Positions 1 to 10,310 of a stretch of DNA of 64,000 bases are shown in pieces (position 1 is the stretch's first letter; each line of letters starts with the position of its first letter). The stretch spans positions 189,926,501 through 189,990,500 of the forward strand of contig NC_084461.1 of assembly GCF_027409185.1 (NCBI RefSeq), written 5' to 3'. The position numbers and the translations under genes are program-made. This DNA comes from Cynocephalus volans. Taxonomy: Eukaryota; Chordata; Mammalia; Dermoptera; Cynocephalidae. Under the pieces are notes generated by a model. The model saw nothing but the letters and a program-made list of their open reading frames with translations. It made no database searches and was not told the origin of the DNA.

Positions 1-590
1 TTTGAAAGCCTGATGGATGAATCAGGTTTCCATTTGAGAATCCATCTGTGCCAGTTCAGTTCCTCCAAGAAGGAGGTGTCAGGAGAGAATTATCGGGTGG
101 GTTTCTGTGAAGGATGAAGCTCTTCCCTTCAGGAATAGAGTGAGATGTAGGTTGGGCACCTGTGAAAAAGGAGGGGAAGGAGGAGGTTGGGTTGGAAGAG
201 CCTCAGACCCCAGTAGGGCTGTGAGAAAGTCTGGGCCAGGCTGACGGGGAGCTCCAGAGCAAGGGCTGCCCTTCAGGGAGTTTCGTGTCCATCAGGAATG
301 GCCGGACTCTCCTCCCAGGCCGCGCTCAGCCATTGGCTGTGAGCAGCCTGGGGAAAGTGGCTCTTCAGAGGCTCAGCTGGAGGCTGTCAGCCAATCACCC
401 TCCTCCCAGCAGGGAGATCTGAGCTGTGCCTTCCCCTGGCCACCATGTCACCAAACAGGTTTAGGAAGCTTCCCTTTTCTCTATCTTAAAATCATGATGT
501 GTACAGTGAGGTTGAACAGTCTGAATTATTCTTTCCTGGCAGGAGTAACAATACTCCCTGGAGAGTTGAAGCATCTAAGGAACCAGCCAT
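1..590. other. No gene seen; unassigned sequence
   Basis: No exon-like open frame, RNA gene or clear repeat boundary is visible. The sequence is of mixed composition (moderately GC-rich up to about 430, more AT-rich after). It could be unique intergenic or intronic sequence, or decayed repeat. Confidence 0.5.
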
Positions 591-655
591 CTACGAGCTG
601 TGTGACGTTGGAAAAGTAGCCTCCCCCCTCTGAGCCTTCATTTCCTCATCCTTAA
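590..655 (+). mobile_element. MIR-like SINE fragment
   Basis: The stretch reading 'agctgtgtgacgttgg' followed by 'tctgagccttcatttcctcatc' without the last bases matches the core of the ancient mammalian MIR SINE (gtgtgaccttgggcaag...cctcagtttcctcatctg). It is short and decayed. Confidence 0.6.
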
Positions 656-659
656 AATT

Positions 660-905
660 CATTCCACTGCTCATACATTGTTTGCTGAGTGTCTGCCAGA
701 TGCCACTTGAGGAGCCCAAGACTCAGCAGTGAGCAAGACAGACACGGTCCCTGTCCTCATGTGGCTGATGCCTGGCTAGTCCCCAACTCACAGTTATTTG
801 ATGACGAATGTGGAGATCACTTTGTGAATGGGCTGGTCCTGACTGCATGGACCCTTTTGCCAACACTGGAGGGTATACATCTCATAATTGGAGGGACTGT
901 GTTAA
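660..905 (+). mobile_element. Old interspersed repeat fragment (family not named)
   Basis: The words 'gctgagtgtctgccagatgcc' (shortened) and 'gtccctgtcctcatg' follow the pattern of a very common old mammalian repeat (roughly 'gagcacctactatgtgccaggcactg...ggtccctgccctcatg'). Related copies lie at about 1360-1790, 6400-7100, 13800-14110 and 29940-30660. I cannot assign the family name with certainty. Confidence 0.45.
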
Positions 906-1179
906 TCTTTTAGACCATGGGGTGCTCTGAAGTATGAATTTAGCCACAGATTAGCTTAGTTTTTTCCAGAGCCCAGATTATGACAAGAGTCAAAGGAGTC
1001 TAGCTTCACTACACTTGCACAAACCAGGTTTTCTTTTCTGGCTTCATGACCCAAAATTTTAGCTTCCTGGATGGAAGTTATGCTTCCCTTGGCCTGTCTT
1101 TTCTGAGAATTTTTTTTAAAAAAATCTGTCCATCTTCATCAATACTGTGATTATTAACAAGCCCAGCTCAAGCCATTTG

Positions 1180-1360
1180 TTGGTTAAGAATGTGGGATCT
1201 GGAGTCAGACTATATATTTGAACCCTTGCTCTGCCACTTACTGGCCATGTGACCCTGAGCACGTCTCTCTGTGCCTCAGTTTCTTAAACTCATGACATGT
1301 ACAGTGAGGCAATCTGTACAATGGGGATAATAAAAGTAGCTACCTCATGGGATTGTCTTA
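1180..1360 (+). mobile_element. MIR SINE
   Basis: A good match to MIR in order: 'aatgtgggatctggagtcagac', 'tgccacttactggccatgtgac', 'gcctcagtttctt', then 'caatggggataataaaagtagctacctc' (shortened here). This is the tRNA-derived ancient mammalian SINE. Confidence 0.85.
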
Positions 1361-1790
1361 TTTATTCACCTTTTACTGGACACCTATGGTATGATAGGTA
1401 TGTTATTCTTGATGCTGGACATAGCAGTGAATAAAACAGAGAGATGTTCTAATGAAAGTGATAGGCAATAAACAAGTAAACCACATGGTATGACAGATAG
1501 GGTGTCATGAAGAAAAATAAACCAGAGTAATGGGGCAGTAGAGGGACAGGGACAGTTTCTCTAAAGAGGTGACATTTGAGCAGAGATCTGTAGAAAGTAA
1601 ATCATGGGGCTGTTTATCTGGGGAAAGAGCATTCCAGGCAGAGAGAACTGCAAGTGCAAAGGTCCTGGGGCAGCAAAGAGTTTGAAGAGCAGAGACAGTG
1701 AGTGAAAGTTTAAGTGAGTTAACAAAAGTCGAGTGCTTAGGACAGAGCCTGGCATATTGTAAACGCTAGAAACATTCCTGGTTGCCACGG
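1361..1790 (+). mobile_element. Old interspersed repeat (family not named)
   Basis: It carries the marker phrases 'gaggtgacatttgagcagag', 'gagcattccaggcagaga' and 'caagtgcaaaggtcctg', repeated in diverged form at 6710-6815 and partly at 13800-13880 and 30360-30410. The shared order of phrases shows a common repeat family. Open frames here are incidental. Confidence 0.6.
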
Positions 1791-1859
1791 CTGGGGTTAT
1801 TGCTTAGTCTTCACAATAGGACTCATTTTGAGGGGAGAATTCAGGTGATATAGTTTCCT

Positions 1860-2330
1860 GCTGTTATAAAATATATTAAAATCAATTTAGTTTTCTTCTA
1901 CGTCAAAAGGACTATATCTATGGTCATTGTAGGTAACTTGGAGACAGTTGAGGAGACAGATGGAGACAATCACTGTTAACGTTTTAGTGCATTTCCCACC
2001 GGTATTTTTATATGCTTAGTTTTTAATTTATCACAACTGTGATCACTATAAATACTGTATGCAATTCTATATTCTATTATTTTTTACTTGACCTGATGAC
2101 ATAAATATTTCCCCTAAATGTATCATAAACATGATTTGTTATGGCTGAATAATGTTCTACTGAGTGCAACATATTCCCCAGTTAATGAACATTTAAGTTG
2201 CTTTCGATTTTTCTCTGTATGTATAATTTGTACAATGCTTTTGTTCTCCTTCTACTTAAGGTTGTTTCCTTAGGTGACATTCTCAGATATGAAAGTACTG
2301 ATTCAAAATTCAAGGTGGATGGTTTTTCAC
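1860..2330 (-). mobile_element. Ancient L1 (L1M-type) fragment
   Basis: The text 'ttatggctgaataatgttc', 'cccagttaatgaacattt' and 'gcttttgttctcc' is the reverse complement of the 3' part of an old L1 (the 'gtccatcaactgatgaatgg' region). It is strongly decayed and may have been the target into which the CDK1 retrocopy inserted. Confidence 0.6.
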
Positions 2331-2399
2331 TTACAGAAATTTATCTATTTACTTAGCATACTTTCCTAAATTTTAATAGTTCCAACTACAGGAAAATAG

Positions 2400-3650
2400 A
2401 ACTACTGTAAGGATTTAAATGGTTTAAGCTAACTCAAATTTTGCCCAATTCCTGACATCAATATTAGATTTATAGTTTCCTTTTTTTCCTGAGAAAATAA
2501 ATGTTCGGAGACTTATAGTTTAATTATAGTAACAAATAGTTGTTACAGTGAGATCTGCACACACATACAGAATTATTATATTTAAATTCATACAGAATAT
2601 TTACATTTTAAAGTTATACTTTTGAAATGAGAAGTTGAAAAACAGCTTAAGTTTTACAACAAAGAAAAGAAAAATATACAAGACAGGAATAGTCAACAGT
2701 AAAAACACAGCTATCTATTCGTGATATAACATGGAGACTCTTCATCAGAAAGCTTCATCTTCTTGATCTGATTGTCCAAATCATTAAAATATGGAGGATC
2801 AGTGCTATTTTGCCTGAAATTGTTTGGCGGGACCATAGACTAACGTTTTCGAGAGCAAATCCAAGCCATTTGAATCCACGTTTTTGACATGGGATGCGAG
2901 GCTTCCTGGTTTCCACTTGGGAAATGTATTCTTATAGTCCTATAAAGATTCCACTTCTGGCCACACTTCATTATTAGGACTGCCCAAAGCTCTGAAAATC
3001 CTGAAGAGTTGATGAAATTCTGAATCCTCATGAAAAAGTGGTTTCTTTGTTGCTAATTCTGCAAATATGGTTCCTATACTCCAGATGTCAACTAGGGTTG
3101 TGTAACCAGCTGACCCTCTTTTGGCAAGGCCAAAAGCAGCCAGTTTAATTGTTCCTTTGTCATCAATCAATAAATTTTGAGGTTTCAGGTCTCTGTGAAG
3201 AACCCTTCTAGAGTGACAAAACACAATCCCCTGTAGAATTTGGTACAAATAACTCCTAATGAGTGAAGAATCCATGAACTGACCAGAAGGTATACAGTCC
3301 AAGTATTTCTTGAGATCCATGAAAAGAAATTCAAAGATGAGATACAACCTGGAATCTTGCATAAGCACATCTTGAAGACTGACTGTATTTAGATGATGAA
3401 GTTCTTTTAACAGAGAAATCTCCCAAATTGCAGTACTAGGAACCTCTTCCTCTCCACTTTCTAATCTGATTTTCTTCATGGCTACCACGTGACCTGTAGT
3501 TTTGTGTCTATCCTTATATACAACTCCATAGTACCTTCCCCAGTTTTCTCTATTTTGGTATAATCTTCCACAGTTAATCAATAGGTATAGTAGATCCTGC
3601 TTATTATCTTGCGGTGGCCACTGCGACAGTTACCAGGTCCGTGTCACTCC
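2400..3650 (-). pseudogene. Processed pseudogene of CDK1 (cyclin-dependent kinase 1)
   Basis: On the minus strand this reads as an intronless copy of CDK1 mRNA: 5' UTR (about 3590-3650), coding region (3580 down to about 2745) and a 3' UTR with the run 'ctcactgtaacaactattt' near 2555. Kinase landmarks survive: VAMKKIR with the ATP-binding lysine, PSTAIWE (the PSTAIRE helix with R changed to W), [20 protein letters not shown], and [13 protein letters not shown]. It cannot encode a kinase. The start ATG is GTG. A 1-base loss in the glycine loop shifts the first 15 codons. DFG is AFG. About 25 codons of the activation segment, including the T-loop threonine and the WYRSPE region, are deleted. 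A CAG codon after VWPEVESL is TAG, and the C-terminal region is partly deleted. No tail or target duplication could be defined, so the 3' limit near 2400 is approximate. It is an L1-mediated retrocopy by inference. Confidence 0.93.
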
Positions 3651-4215
3651 TTTCTTCAACTCCAAGAGCCCACTTGCAGAAATTTAAAACCAATGGTATT
3701 TATTTGTGTGGTTCTTTGATGTGGAATGTATCAGATGTCTTGGTAGACTTCAGATAGTGTTACGTTCCATTTTATTCCCTTTTAGAGTTGGAAAAGTTCA
3801 ATTCCATTCATCTCTAAGACTAATAAGATTTGCTATTTTGTGCCCCTGGCATGTTTTTATTTTAAATTATTAAGAAAAAGTCTCCATTCAATGCCAAGTG
3901 TGTCCATTCAATGACACTTGGTACTACTGGAACTAAGATGATGAAAGCAGTAAATGTGATGAGTTTTGCATGGGTCATTATTGGAGAAAAAGATGGAACT
4001 ACTAACCAGTAGTTTGGACCTCAGTTTCCTTATATGTATTAAAGACTGCAGGACTCTTGTGTCCTGAGCACTTGCTATGTATCAGGCTCAGTGCGAAGCA
4101 TTATTTGCTGTCACTGGGTAAGTTCTTATAGTAACAGGGCACCCACTTTGAGGAGTACTCTATTTAGACTATAAGCTCTGTGAGGGCAGATATTTTGTTT
4201 GTTTTATTCACCAAC
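3651..4215. other. No gene seen
   Basis: AT-rich sequence without coding potential. Around 4030-4200 it has weak resemblance to old LINE/SINE ends ('gagcacttgctatgtatcaggctcag' type words), but no firm boundary. Confidence 0.4.
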
Positions 4216-4604
4216 TGTGTTAGCCTGCTGGGGCTGCCATAAGAAAACACCACAGATTAGGGGCTTAAACAATGGACATTTATTTCTCACAGTTCTGGAG
4301 GCTGGTAGTCCAAGACCCAGGTGTCGGCAGGGTTGGTTTCTCCTGAGACCTCTCTCCTTGCCTTGCAGATGGCCACCTTCTCACTGTGTCCTCACGTGGC
4401 TTTCCTCTCTGTGTGTGCGTCCCTGGTGTCTCTTCCTCTTCTTATAAGGACACGAAGCATATTGGACTAAGGTCCCATCCTACTGGCCTCATTTTAACTT
4501 AATCACCTTTTTAAAAGACCTTATCTCCAAATACAGTTACATTCTGAGGTTCTGGGGTTGGGACTTTAACATATGAATTTTGGGGGTATGTAATTCAGCC
4601 AACA
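4216..4604 (+). mobile_element. MLT1-like solitary LTR (ERVL-MaLR)
   Basis: It starts TGTGTTAGCCTGCTGGGGCT and ends 'aattcagccaaca', with the internal order 'cacagttctggaggctgg', 'tgtcggcagggttggtttc', 'cttcttataaggacac', 'atctccaaatacagt'. This is the typical order of an MLT1-type MaLR LTR. It is a solo LTR with no internal region. I could not find a clean target duplication. Confidence 0.8.
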
Positions 4605-4799
4605 TACATCCAGCTTTTAGCAACAACATCATCACATATAGAACACCAAATACAGATCCACATCACCTTAGTTCCTGGCGTGCAGACTCTCAAAAAACAC
4701 CTGTTGAATAAATGAATGAAGCATCTTAGAAGTCCAGGAAAGCTGACATTTCCAGTTTGGTCCAGGCAGCCAAAGCAATAGCATTCTGCATAACCTCAT

Positions 4800-4945
4800 C
4801 TCTAACATTCTCACTGTTTTACAGGTGAGGACCTGAGGTGTAGATGTGTTAAATGACTTGCTGAAGGTCACACAGCCACTTGCTGGAGGAGCTGGGACTC
4901 AAGTCCAGGCCCCCCTGATGTCAGGGCCAGAACTTTTAACTTTCC
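4800..4945 (+). mobile_element. MIR SINE fragment
   Basis: 'acaggtgaggacctgaggt', 'aggtcacacagccacttg' and 'gctgggactcaagtccagg' match the 3' half of MIR. Confidence 0.75.
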
Positions 4946-5574
4946 TGCCACACTGAGAAGACTCGCTTGATCATTACCAGGCTCCCTTAATCCAATTTTA
5001 GAATTTTCTAGAAACCTTCCCTTCTTCATAGGACCAAGGTTTCCTTATCAGATTGGATAAGAGGAAGGCAAGAAGAAATTCTTGCTTAATGAGGAATGAT
5101 TTGGGGGTCTAAAAATAGAATCTTTCTCATTCCCTTTTATGTATCTTTTTACAAAAAGTAGCTTTTAAACTAGAATAGTAACACATTCTCATGGAAAAAA
5201 TTCCAAACAGTACAGAGAGGCAAAAAAGAAAAAGGTAAACCCTCCCTCCTCATCCCCAGGCCCACGTATCCGAGGGAACACGATGGACAACAATGCAGCT
5301 TTGTGAGAGCAGGGAGTTCTGACTTTGTTTCCCGTTTCTGCATTCGAGTGCCTAGAACAGTGTCTGGCACACAGAAGGCACTCAATACATATTTTTGAAT
5401 GAATTAATGGATATGTGTGCTCTTTCAGTTTTTTGATACTAATGTGTTCATATCATAAATACTATTCAACAGTTTCCTACTTAATTATATCTTAGTTGCA
5501 TATTAGTGCTAAAGATCTACCTCACTCTTGTTACAAGAGACATCAAATGCCATGGAATACACGAACTGCCATTT
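4946..5574. other. No gene seen; one L2-type end
   Basis: Mostly unassigned. At 5340-5400 the text 'agtgtctggcacacagaag' then 'ctcaatacatatttttgaatg' resembles the 3' end of an ancient L2 LINE. No coding signal. Confidence 0.45.
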
Positions 5575-6205
5575 CTTTTTGTTGTGGGAAAATATATACA
5601 TAACACAAAATTTACCATTTTAGCCATTTTAAAGTATGTAATTGAGTAGCATTAAGGATATTCACAGTGCTGTACAACCTCACCATTATCCATTTCCAGA
5701 ACTTTTTCATCATTTGAAACAGAAGCTCTGTACCCATTAAACAATAACTCCGCATCCCCATTCCCTTCTTCCCAGCCCCTGGTAACTATTCTGCTTTCTG
5801 CCCCTCTCAACTTGCCTATTCTAGGAACCTCGTATAAGTAGAATTATGCCACGTTTGTCCTGCTGTGTCTGGCTTCTTTCACTTAGTGTGATGTTTTCGA
5901 GGTTCAGCCATGTTGTAGCATGTGTCAGTACTTCATTCCTTTTTAAAGAAAGGAATAATAAAGGCTGAATAATATTTTATTGTATGAATGATAGGTCACA
6001 TTTTATTTATCCACTCACTTGTTGATGGACATTTGGGTTGCTTCCACCTTTTGGCTATTATAAATAATGCTGCTATGGACATTTGTGTACAACCATCTGT
6101 TTGAGTCCCTGCTTTCAATTCTTTTGGGTAGATACCCAGGAGTGGAATTACTGGATCACATGGTAATACTTTTTGAGGAACCACCAAATGGAAACCTTCA
6201 TTTAA
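5575..6205 (-). mobile_element. Ancient L1 3' end (reverse orientation)
   Basis: Words such as 'cataacacaaaatttaccat', 'tggctattataaataatgc', 'tgatggacatttgggttgc' and 'gggtagatacccaggagtgg' are the reverse complement of ORF2-end/3' UTR sequence of L1M-type elements. Small open frames on both strands are remnants of this element. Confidence 0.85.
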
Positions 6206-6399
6206 AAAGCCAGTCACTCCCTGTATTTGTGCTAATAACCCACAGGGCCAGAGTGGGTGGGTGAGTGGGGGGCTTGTGAGGAAACATGAGGGAGGGAATA
6301 TGAGGGTCTGTTCTTGGAGAGCCCTGTCACCTGGTGTGGTTCCTGCACACATTTTTTCTCCTCCTCCTTTTTTTCCTCAGCCCCCTGCAAAAAACCACT

Positions 6400-7100
6400 C
6401 ATTCATTCTTTTTCAACACTTATTTATTGATTGCTTTTGCCATGTTTCAGGCACAGTTTTAGGTGAGGATATTTTGATGAATATAAGCAGCCAAAAGCTT
6501 TGCCCTCAAGGAGCAAATATTATAATTATCAACAGTCTAACCAACCAACCCAGCAACAAACAAAATGAATGAATGAATAAATAATAGAAAGGTTTTAGAA
6601 GTGAAGATTGCTATGGAAAAAGTGAAAAAGAAAAGCGGGGGGGGGGGGCGAGTGCTGGGAAGACAGGTGTTGTGATTTTAAATCAGGGATCAGAGAAAGC
6701 CTCACTGAGAAGGTGACATTTGAGCAAAGGCCTGAAGGAGGGAGGGAGCTGGCTGTGTGGGTGAGAGGAAGAGCCATCCAGGCAGAGGGAACAGCCAGTG
6801 CAGAGGCCCCAAGGAGGGAGCCTCCCTGCTGTGTGCTAGGGACAGAGTGAGCAAGAGAGTGTGGGAGGAGGTGAGTTGGTGAGATCATGGGGGCAGCCTG
6901 CATAGCGCCTTGTAGACCACTCTAAAGTCATTAGCTTCTTTTCTAAGCAAAGTAGAGTGACAGCAGGAGTAACAGGATCTGATTTTTAAATTTTGTTTTA
7001 TTTTTAGCAGGATCACTTCACCTGCTGTGTTGAGGATAGATTGCAGGGAGTCAAGGGCAAAGGCAGAGAGACCAGTTAGGAAGCAGTTACAGTGATCCTG
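6400..7100 (+). mobile_element. Old interspersed repeat (family not named), with poly-G tract
   Basis: It shares phrases with the copy at 1361-1790: 'gagaaggtgacatttgagc', 'ccaggcagagggaacagcca', then 'cactctaaagtcattagctt'. A run of about ten G lies near 6637-6648. A GAAT/AAAT short tandem tract is at 6563-6585. Confidence 0.55.
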
Positions 7101-7518
7101 GGGAGAGAAGATGTGGGCTTGTCTGGGGTGCTAGCTGTAGAGGTGAGAAGAAGTGTTTGGATTCCGGATGTATTTTGGAGGCTGAGCCAACAGGATTTGA
7201 TGGATTGTGTGGTTTGTCAGTAAAATGCTCTAAGGAAAACAAATGTTTTGCTGCCTCTGTAGGAATGGCTGCTAAGTGTTTGACATATTGGGACAAGATC
7301 AATTTGTTCATAGGTAATGGCTGCTGTTGGGCTGGTACCCAGATTGTCAGATGAATTGACCTTCACCTGCTGGTGCCTCATGGTCCATCATCTCAGGCTT
7401 GGAAGAGGAAGAAGATGCTGATAATGATAACAGTTAACATTGACTGAGAACGTCATGCCAGAACTGTCCTTACCACTCATATTTCGTTTAGTAGACTGAT
7501 AATCTTTGTTACATATTT
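7101..7518. other. No gene seen; 5' flank of the VNTR element
   Basis: Unassigned sequence ending in 'acatattt', directly followed by the 5' copy of the target duplication of the VNTR retroelement. Confidence 0.5.
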
Positions 7519-7532
7519 AAAAACTTTTTTTG
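7519..7532 (+). repeat. 5' target-site duplication of the VNTR element
   Basis: 'aaaaactttttttg' matches 'aaaaacctttttttg' at 9640-9654 except for one extra C. It sits directly after 'attt', giving a canonical L1-endonuclease insertion site. Confidence 0.75.
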
Positions 7533-9117
7533 TGCACACTGAGCCAGTGCTTCAGGGCCCGCCCGGGGACCCGAGGCAAGGAGAAGGGAAATGGACCTCT
7601 CTCCCACAACCAGGCATACTGAGCCAGCACTTCAGGGCCCACCCGGGGACCTGAGGCATGGAGAAGGGGACTGGACCTGTCTCCCACAACCAGGCACACT
7701 GAGCCAATGCTTCAAGGCCCACCCGGGAACCTGAGGTATGGAGAAGGGGACTGGACCTCTCTCCTACAACCAGGCACACCACGCCAACACCTTGGGCCCC
7801 ACCCAGGGACCCAGGCCATGGAGAAGGGGACCGGACCACCCTCACACAACCAGGCACAACATGCTAGCACCTCGGAGCCCACCCAGGGACCAGGGGTATG
7901 GAGAAGGGGACCGGACCTCTCTCCCACAACCAGGTACACCATACCAGAGCTTCAGGGCCCTCCCAGGGACCCGAGGCATGGATAAGGGGAACAGACCCCC
8001 CTCCCACAACCAGGCATACTGAGCCAGCGCCTTTGGGCCCACCCAGGGACCCGGGGTATGGAAAAGGGGACCGGACCACCCTCCCACAACCAGGCACAAC
8101 ATGCCAGCAACTTGGAGCCCACCCAGGGACCTGGGGCAAGGAGAAGCAGAATGTTCCTCTCTCCCACAACCAGGCACACTGTGCCAGTGCTTCAGGGCCC
8201 ACCTGGGGACTAAGGCATGGAGAAGGGGACTGGATCTCTCTCCCACAACCAGGCACATGATGCCAGCACCTCAGAACCCACCCGGGGACCTGAGGCATGG
8301 AGAAGGGGACCGGACCTCTTTCCCACAACCAGGCACACCAAGCCAGTGCCTCGGGGCCTGTCCACGGTCCTGGGGCATGGAGAAGGGGATCAGACCACCC
8401 TCCCACAACCAGGCACACCATGCCATCACCTCAGAGCCCACCCAGGGACCCAGGATGTGGAGAAGGGGACCAGACCTCTCTCCCACAACCAGGCACACCA
8501 AGCCAGCACCTTGGGTCCCACCCAGTGACCTGAGGCATGGAACCAGGAACCGGGCCCTACTCCCACAAGGCACACCATGCCAGTACCTCGGGGCCCACCC
8601 AGGGACCCAAGGCAAGGAGAAGGGGACTGGACCTCTCTCCCACAACCAGGGACACTGTGCCAGCACCTCGGGGACCACCCGGCCCAGAGGCATGCAGAAG
8701 GGGACGGGCCCTCTCTCCCACAATCAGGTACACCAAACCAGTGCCTCAGGTGCCACCTAGTGACCTGAGGTATGGAGCTAGGGACTGGACCCTCTTCCCA
8801 CACCAGGTACAAAACGCCAGCACCTTGGGGCCCACCTGGGTACCGGAGGTATGGAGGAGGGGACCGGACCCTCCTCCCACAACCAGGCACATGGCGCCAG
8901 TGCCTTGGGGCTCACCCAGAGACCTGGGGCATGGAGAAGGGGGCCAGACCACCTTCCCTCAACCAGGCACACTGTGCCCGCACCTCCCGCCCAGGGATCC
9001 AGGACATGGAGAAGGGGACTGGACCCCTCTCCCATAACTAGGCACATGGCGCCAGCACCTTGGGGCCTGCCCAGGGACCAGAGGCATGGAGAAGGGGACC
9101 AAACCTACCCCACAACT
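7533..9117 (+). repeat. Minisatellite/VNTR, about 20 copies of an ~80-bp unit
   Basis: The unit can be followed by its recurring word 'ctcccacaaccaggcac' at about 7603, 7681, 7761, 7841, 7921, 8001, 8081, 8161, 8240, 8320, 8400, 8480, 8559, 8638, 8717, 8798, 8875, 8955, 9030 and 9109. Spacing is close to 80 bp, with small indels in the last third. Each unit also holds 'gcccacccagggacc' and 'atggagaaggggac'. The unit is GC-rich and has few stop codons in any frame. Because 80 is not a multiple of 3, the reading frame rotates from unit to unit, so the long overlapping open frames on both strands are a compositional artefact. Confidence 0.95.
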
Positions 9118-9360
9118 AGGCATACCACCAGCACCAAGGAGCACACCAAAAACAGCACCTCCATGTGGGTGGTCCACCACAGCTACCACAATAACCATGG
9201 CTGCTGCAAAAGTGGCTAGACGCCACAACCACCGTGTAGATGGTCCGCCAACCACTGGAGTGCATTGACACAAGGAGAGTCACCAGCGGAGACAAAGAAA
9301 AGAAGAGATGTCTCTTTCCACAAAACCCATTTCAGAGTGACAGAAGAAACATCTGCTCTA

Positions 9361-9432
9361 TGATAATATTGGGGGACCTGATCACATCTCTCAGCATTGT
9401 CAGATCATCTAGGCAACAAATTAACAGAGTAA
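9361..9432 (+). mobile_element. L1 ORF2 (endonuclease-region) fragment inside the composite element
   Basis: 'gggacctgatcac', 'cagatcatctaggcaa' and 'acagag.aac' align with the endonuclease region of the full-length L1 in this window (about 58345-58412). The 16-mer 'cagatcatctaggcaa' and the 10-mer 'ggggacctga' are identical in both. The orientation is the same as the host element. Confidence 0.8.
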
Positions 9433-9654
9433 CCATTATTCTTTCAGAAGGAGAGACGTCGTCTAGGGCAATTAAAGGGGGGAGGGGGAGAGAATGAGGG
9501 AAGGGGACAAGCGGCATCAAGAATAGTTACAATTTGTAACAATATATATGCTAGTAATATTGATTTAATCAACGTATCACAGTGTTCAACCCCAAAATAT
9601 GTATAATCGATTTTGATTCAATAAATAAAATAAATTAAAAAAAACCTTTTTTTG
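9433..9654 (+). mobile_element. 3' end, A tail and 3' target duplication of the composite element
   Basis: A G-rich stretch ('aaaggggggagggggagaga') is followed by A/T-rich sequence ending 'attcaataaataaaataaat', then eight A and the target duplication. The end resembles the 3' terminus of the young L1 at 61950 ('gacaaaataaaattaaaa'), as expected if the L1 reverse transcriptase recognises it. 'AATAAA' words near 9620 could act as polyadenylation signals. Confidence 0.65.
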
Positions 9655-10310
9655 AAATAGTCACAGATTTATAGAAAAGTTGTGAGTACAGCACCAAAGT
9701 ATTCCCCCCAAATCATTTGAGAGTAAGTTGCTACCTAATGTCCCACCACCTAGGAATACTATAATATTTCTTCCTTACAAACAAGGATATTCTCTGGCTT
9801 AACCACAATATAACCAGCAAAATCAAGAAATGAACATTAATACATTACTACCATCTAGTCCCCAGAAATGTTCTTTAGAGCACAAGGGTCTAGGTCAGAA
9901 TCAGGCATAGCATTTACTTGCCATGTGTCTGTAATCTCCTTCAGTCTGGAATAGATTCTCAGGCTTTCTTTGGTTTTCATGACCATGACACATTTGTAGA
10001 CTACAGGCCAGTTTTCTATAGAATGTCCCTCAGTTTGGGTTTGTCTGATGGTTTCTGATCATTAGATTCAGATTGTGTATCTTTAGCAGGAGTATCACCG
10101 CAGAAGGGATGCTGTGTTCTACTTGCATGCTATCGGGTGGCACATGATATTTGACCTGTCTCATTACTGATGATCTTCACCTTGGTCACTTGACCAAAGC
10201 AGTTTCTGCCAGGCTTCTCAACATAAACCTACCCCTTTCCCTTTTGTAATTGCATCTATTTTGTGGGAGGTATTTGAGCCTATATAAATATCCCATTTTC
10301 CATCTAACTT
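9655..10310 (-). mobile_element. Ancient L1 3' UTR (reverse orientation)
   Basis: Words such as 'gtgagtacagcaccaaagt', 'ccaggaatactataatat'-like text, 'cttcagtctggaatagatt', 'tgtccctcagtttgggtttg' and 'ggtggcacatgatatttgac' follow the order of an old L1M 3' end on the minus strand. The VNTR element inserted at its edge. The 126-aa open frame beginning at 10250 lies in its decayed continuation and the simple repeat. Confidence 0.7.

Larger units (their letters stand above)
7533..9644 (+). mobile_element. Composite VNTR retrotransposon (SVA/LAVA-like architecture, non-autonomous)
   Basis: Seen directly, in order: an ~80-bp tandem repeat block (7533-9117), a non-repetitive segment (9118-9360), a segment homologous to L1 ORF2 (9361-9432), a G-rich then A/T-rich 3' end (9433-9636) and a short A tail (9637-9644). 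The block is flanked by near-identical repeats: 'aaaaactttttttg' at 7519-7532 and 'aaaaacctttttttg' ending at 9654. The 5' junction reads 'attt|aaaaac', the TT|AAAA-type site cut by L1 endonuclease. Known hominoid SVA, LAVA, PVA and FVA elements share this plan (VNTR plus unrelated modules, moved in trans by L1). I see no CCCTCT hexamer, Alu or SINE-R here, so this is probably an independent composite. It starts inside the repeat, so it may be 5' truncated. It encodes no recognisable protein. Confidence 0.8.

Noticed and set aside
2940..3581. Functional truncated CDK1-like kinase (213 aa)
   Set aside because: The true start codon is lost, the glycine loop is frameshifted, DFG is AFG and the activation loop is deleted; it is a processed pseudogene.
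7552..9047. Many overlapping long open frames (up to 219 aa) with repeated Pro/Gly/His-rich peptides
   Set aside because: They lie in the ~80-bp tandem repeat, appear on both strands and in several frames at once, and the unit length is not a multiple of three. They reflect base composition.
7533..9117. Possible CRISPR array
   Set aside because: The repeats are contiguous without unique spacers, and the window is mammalian.
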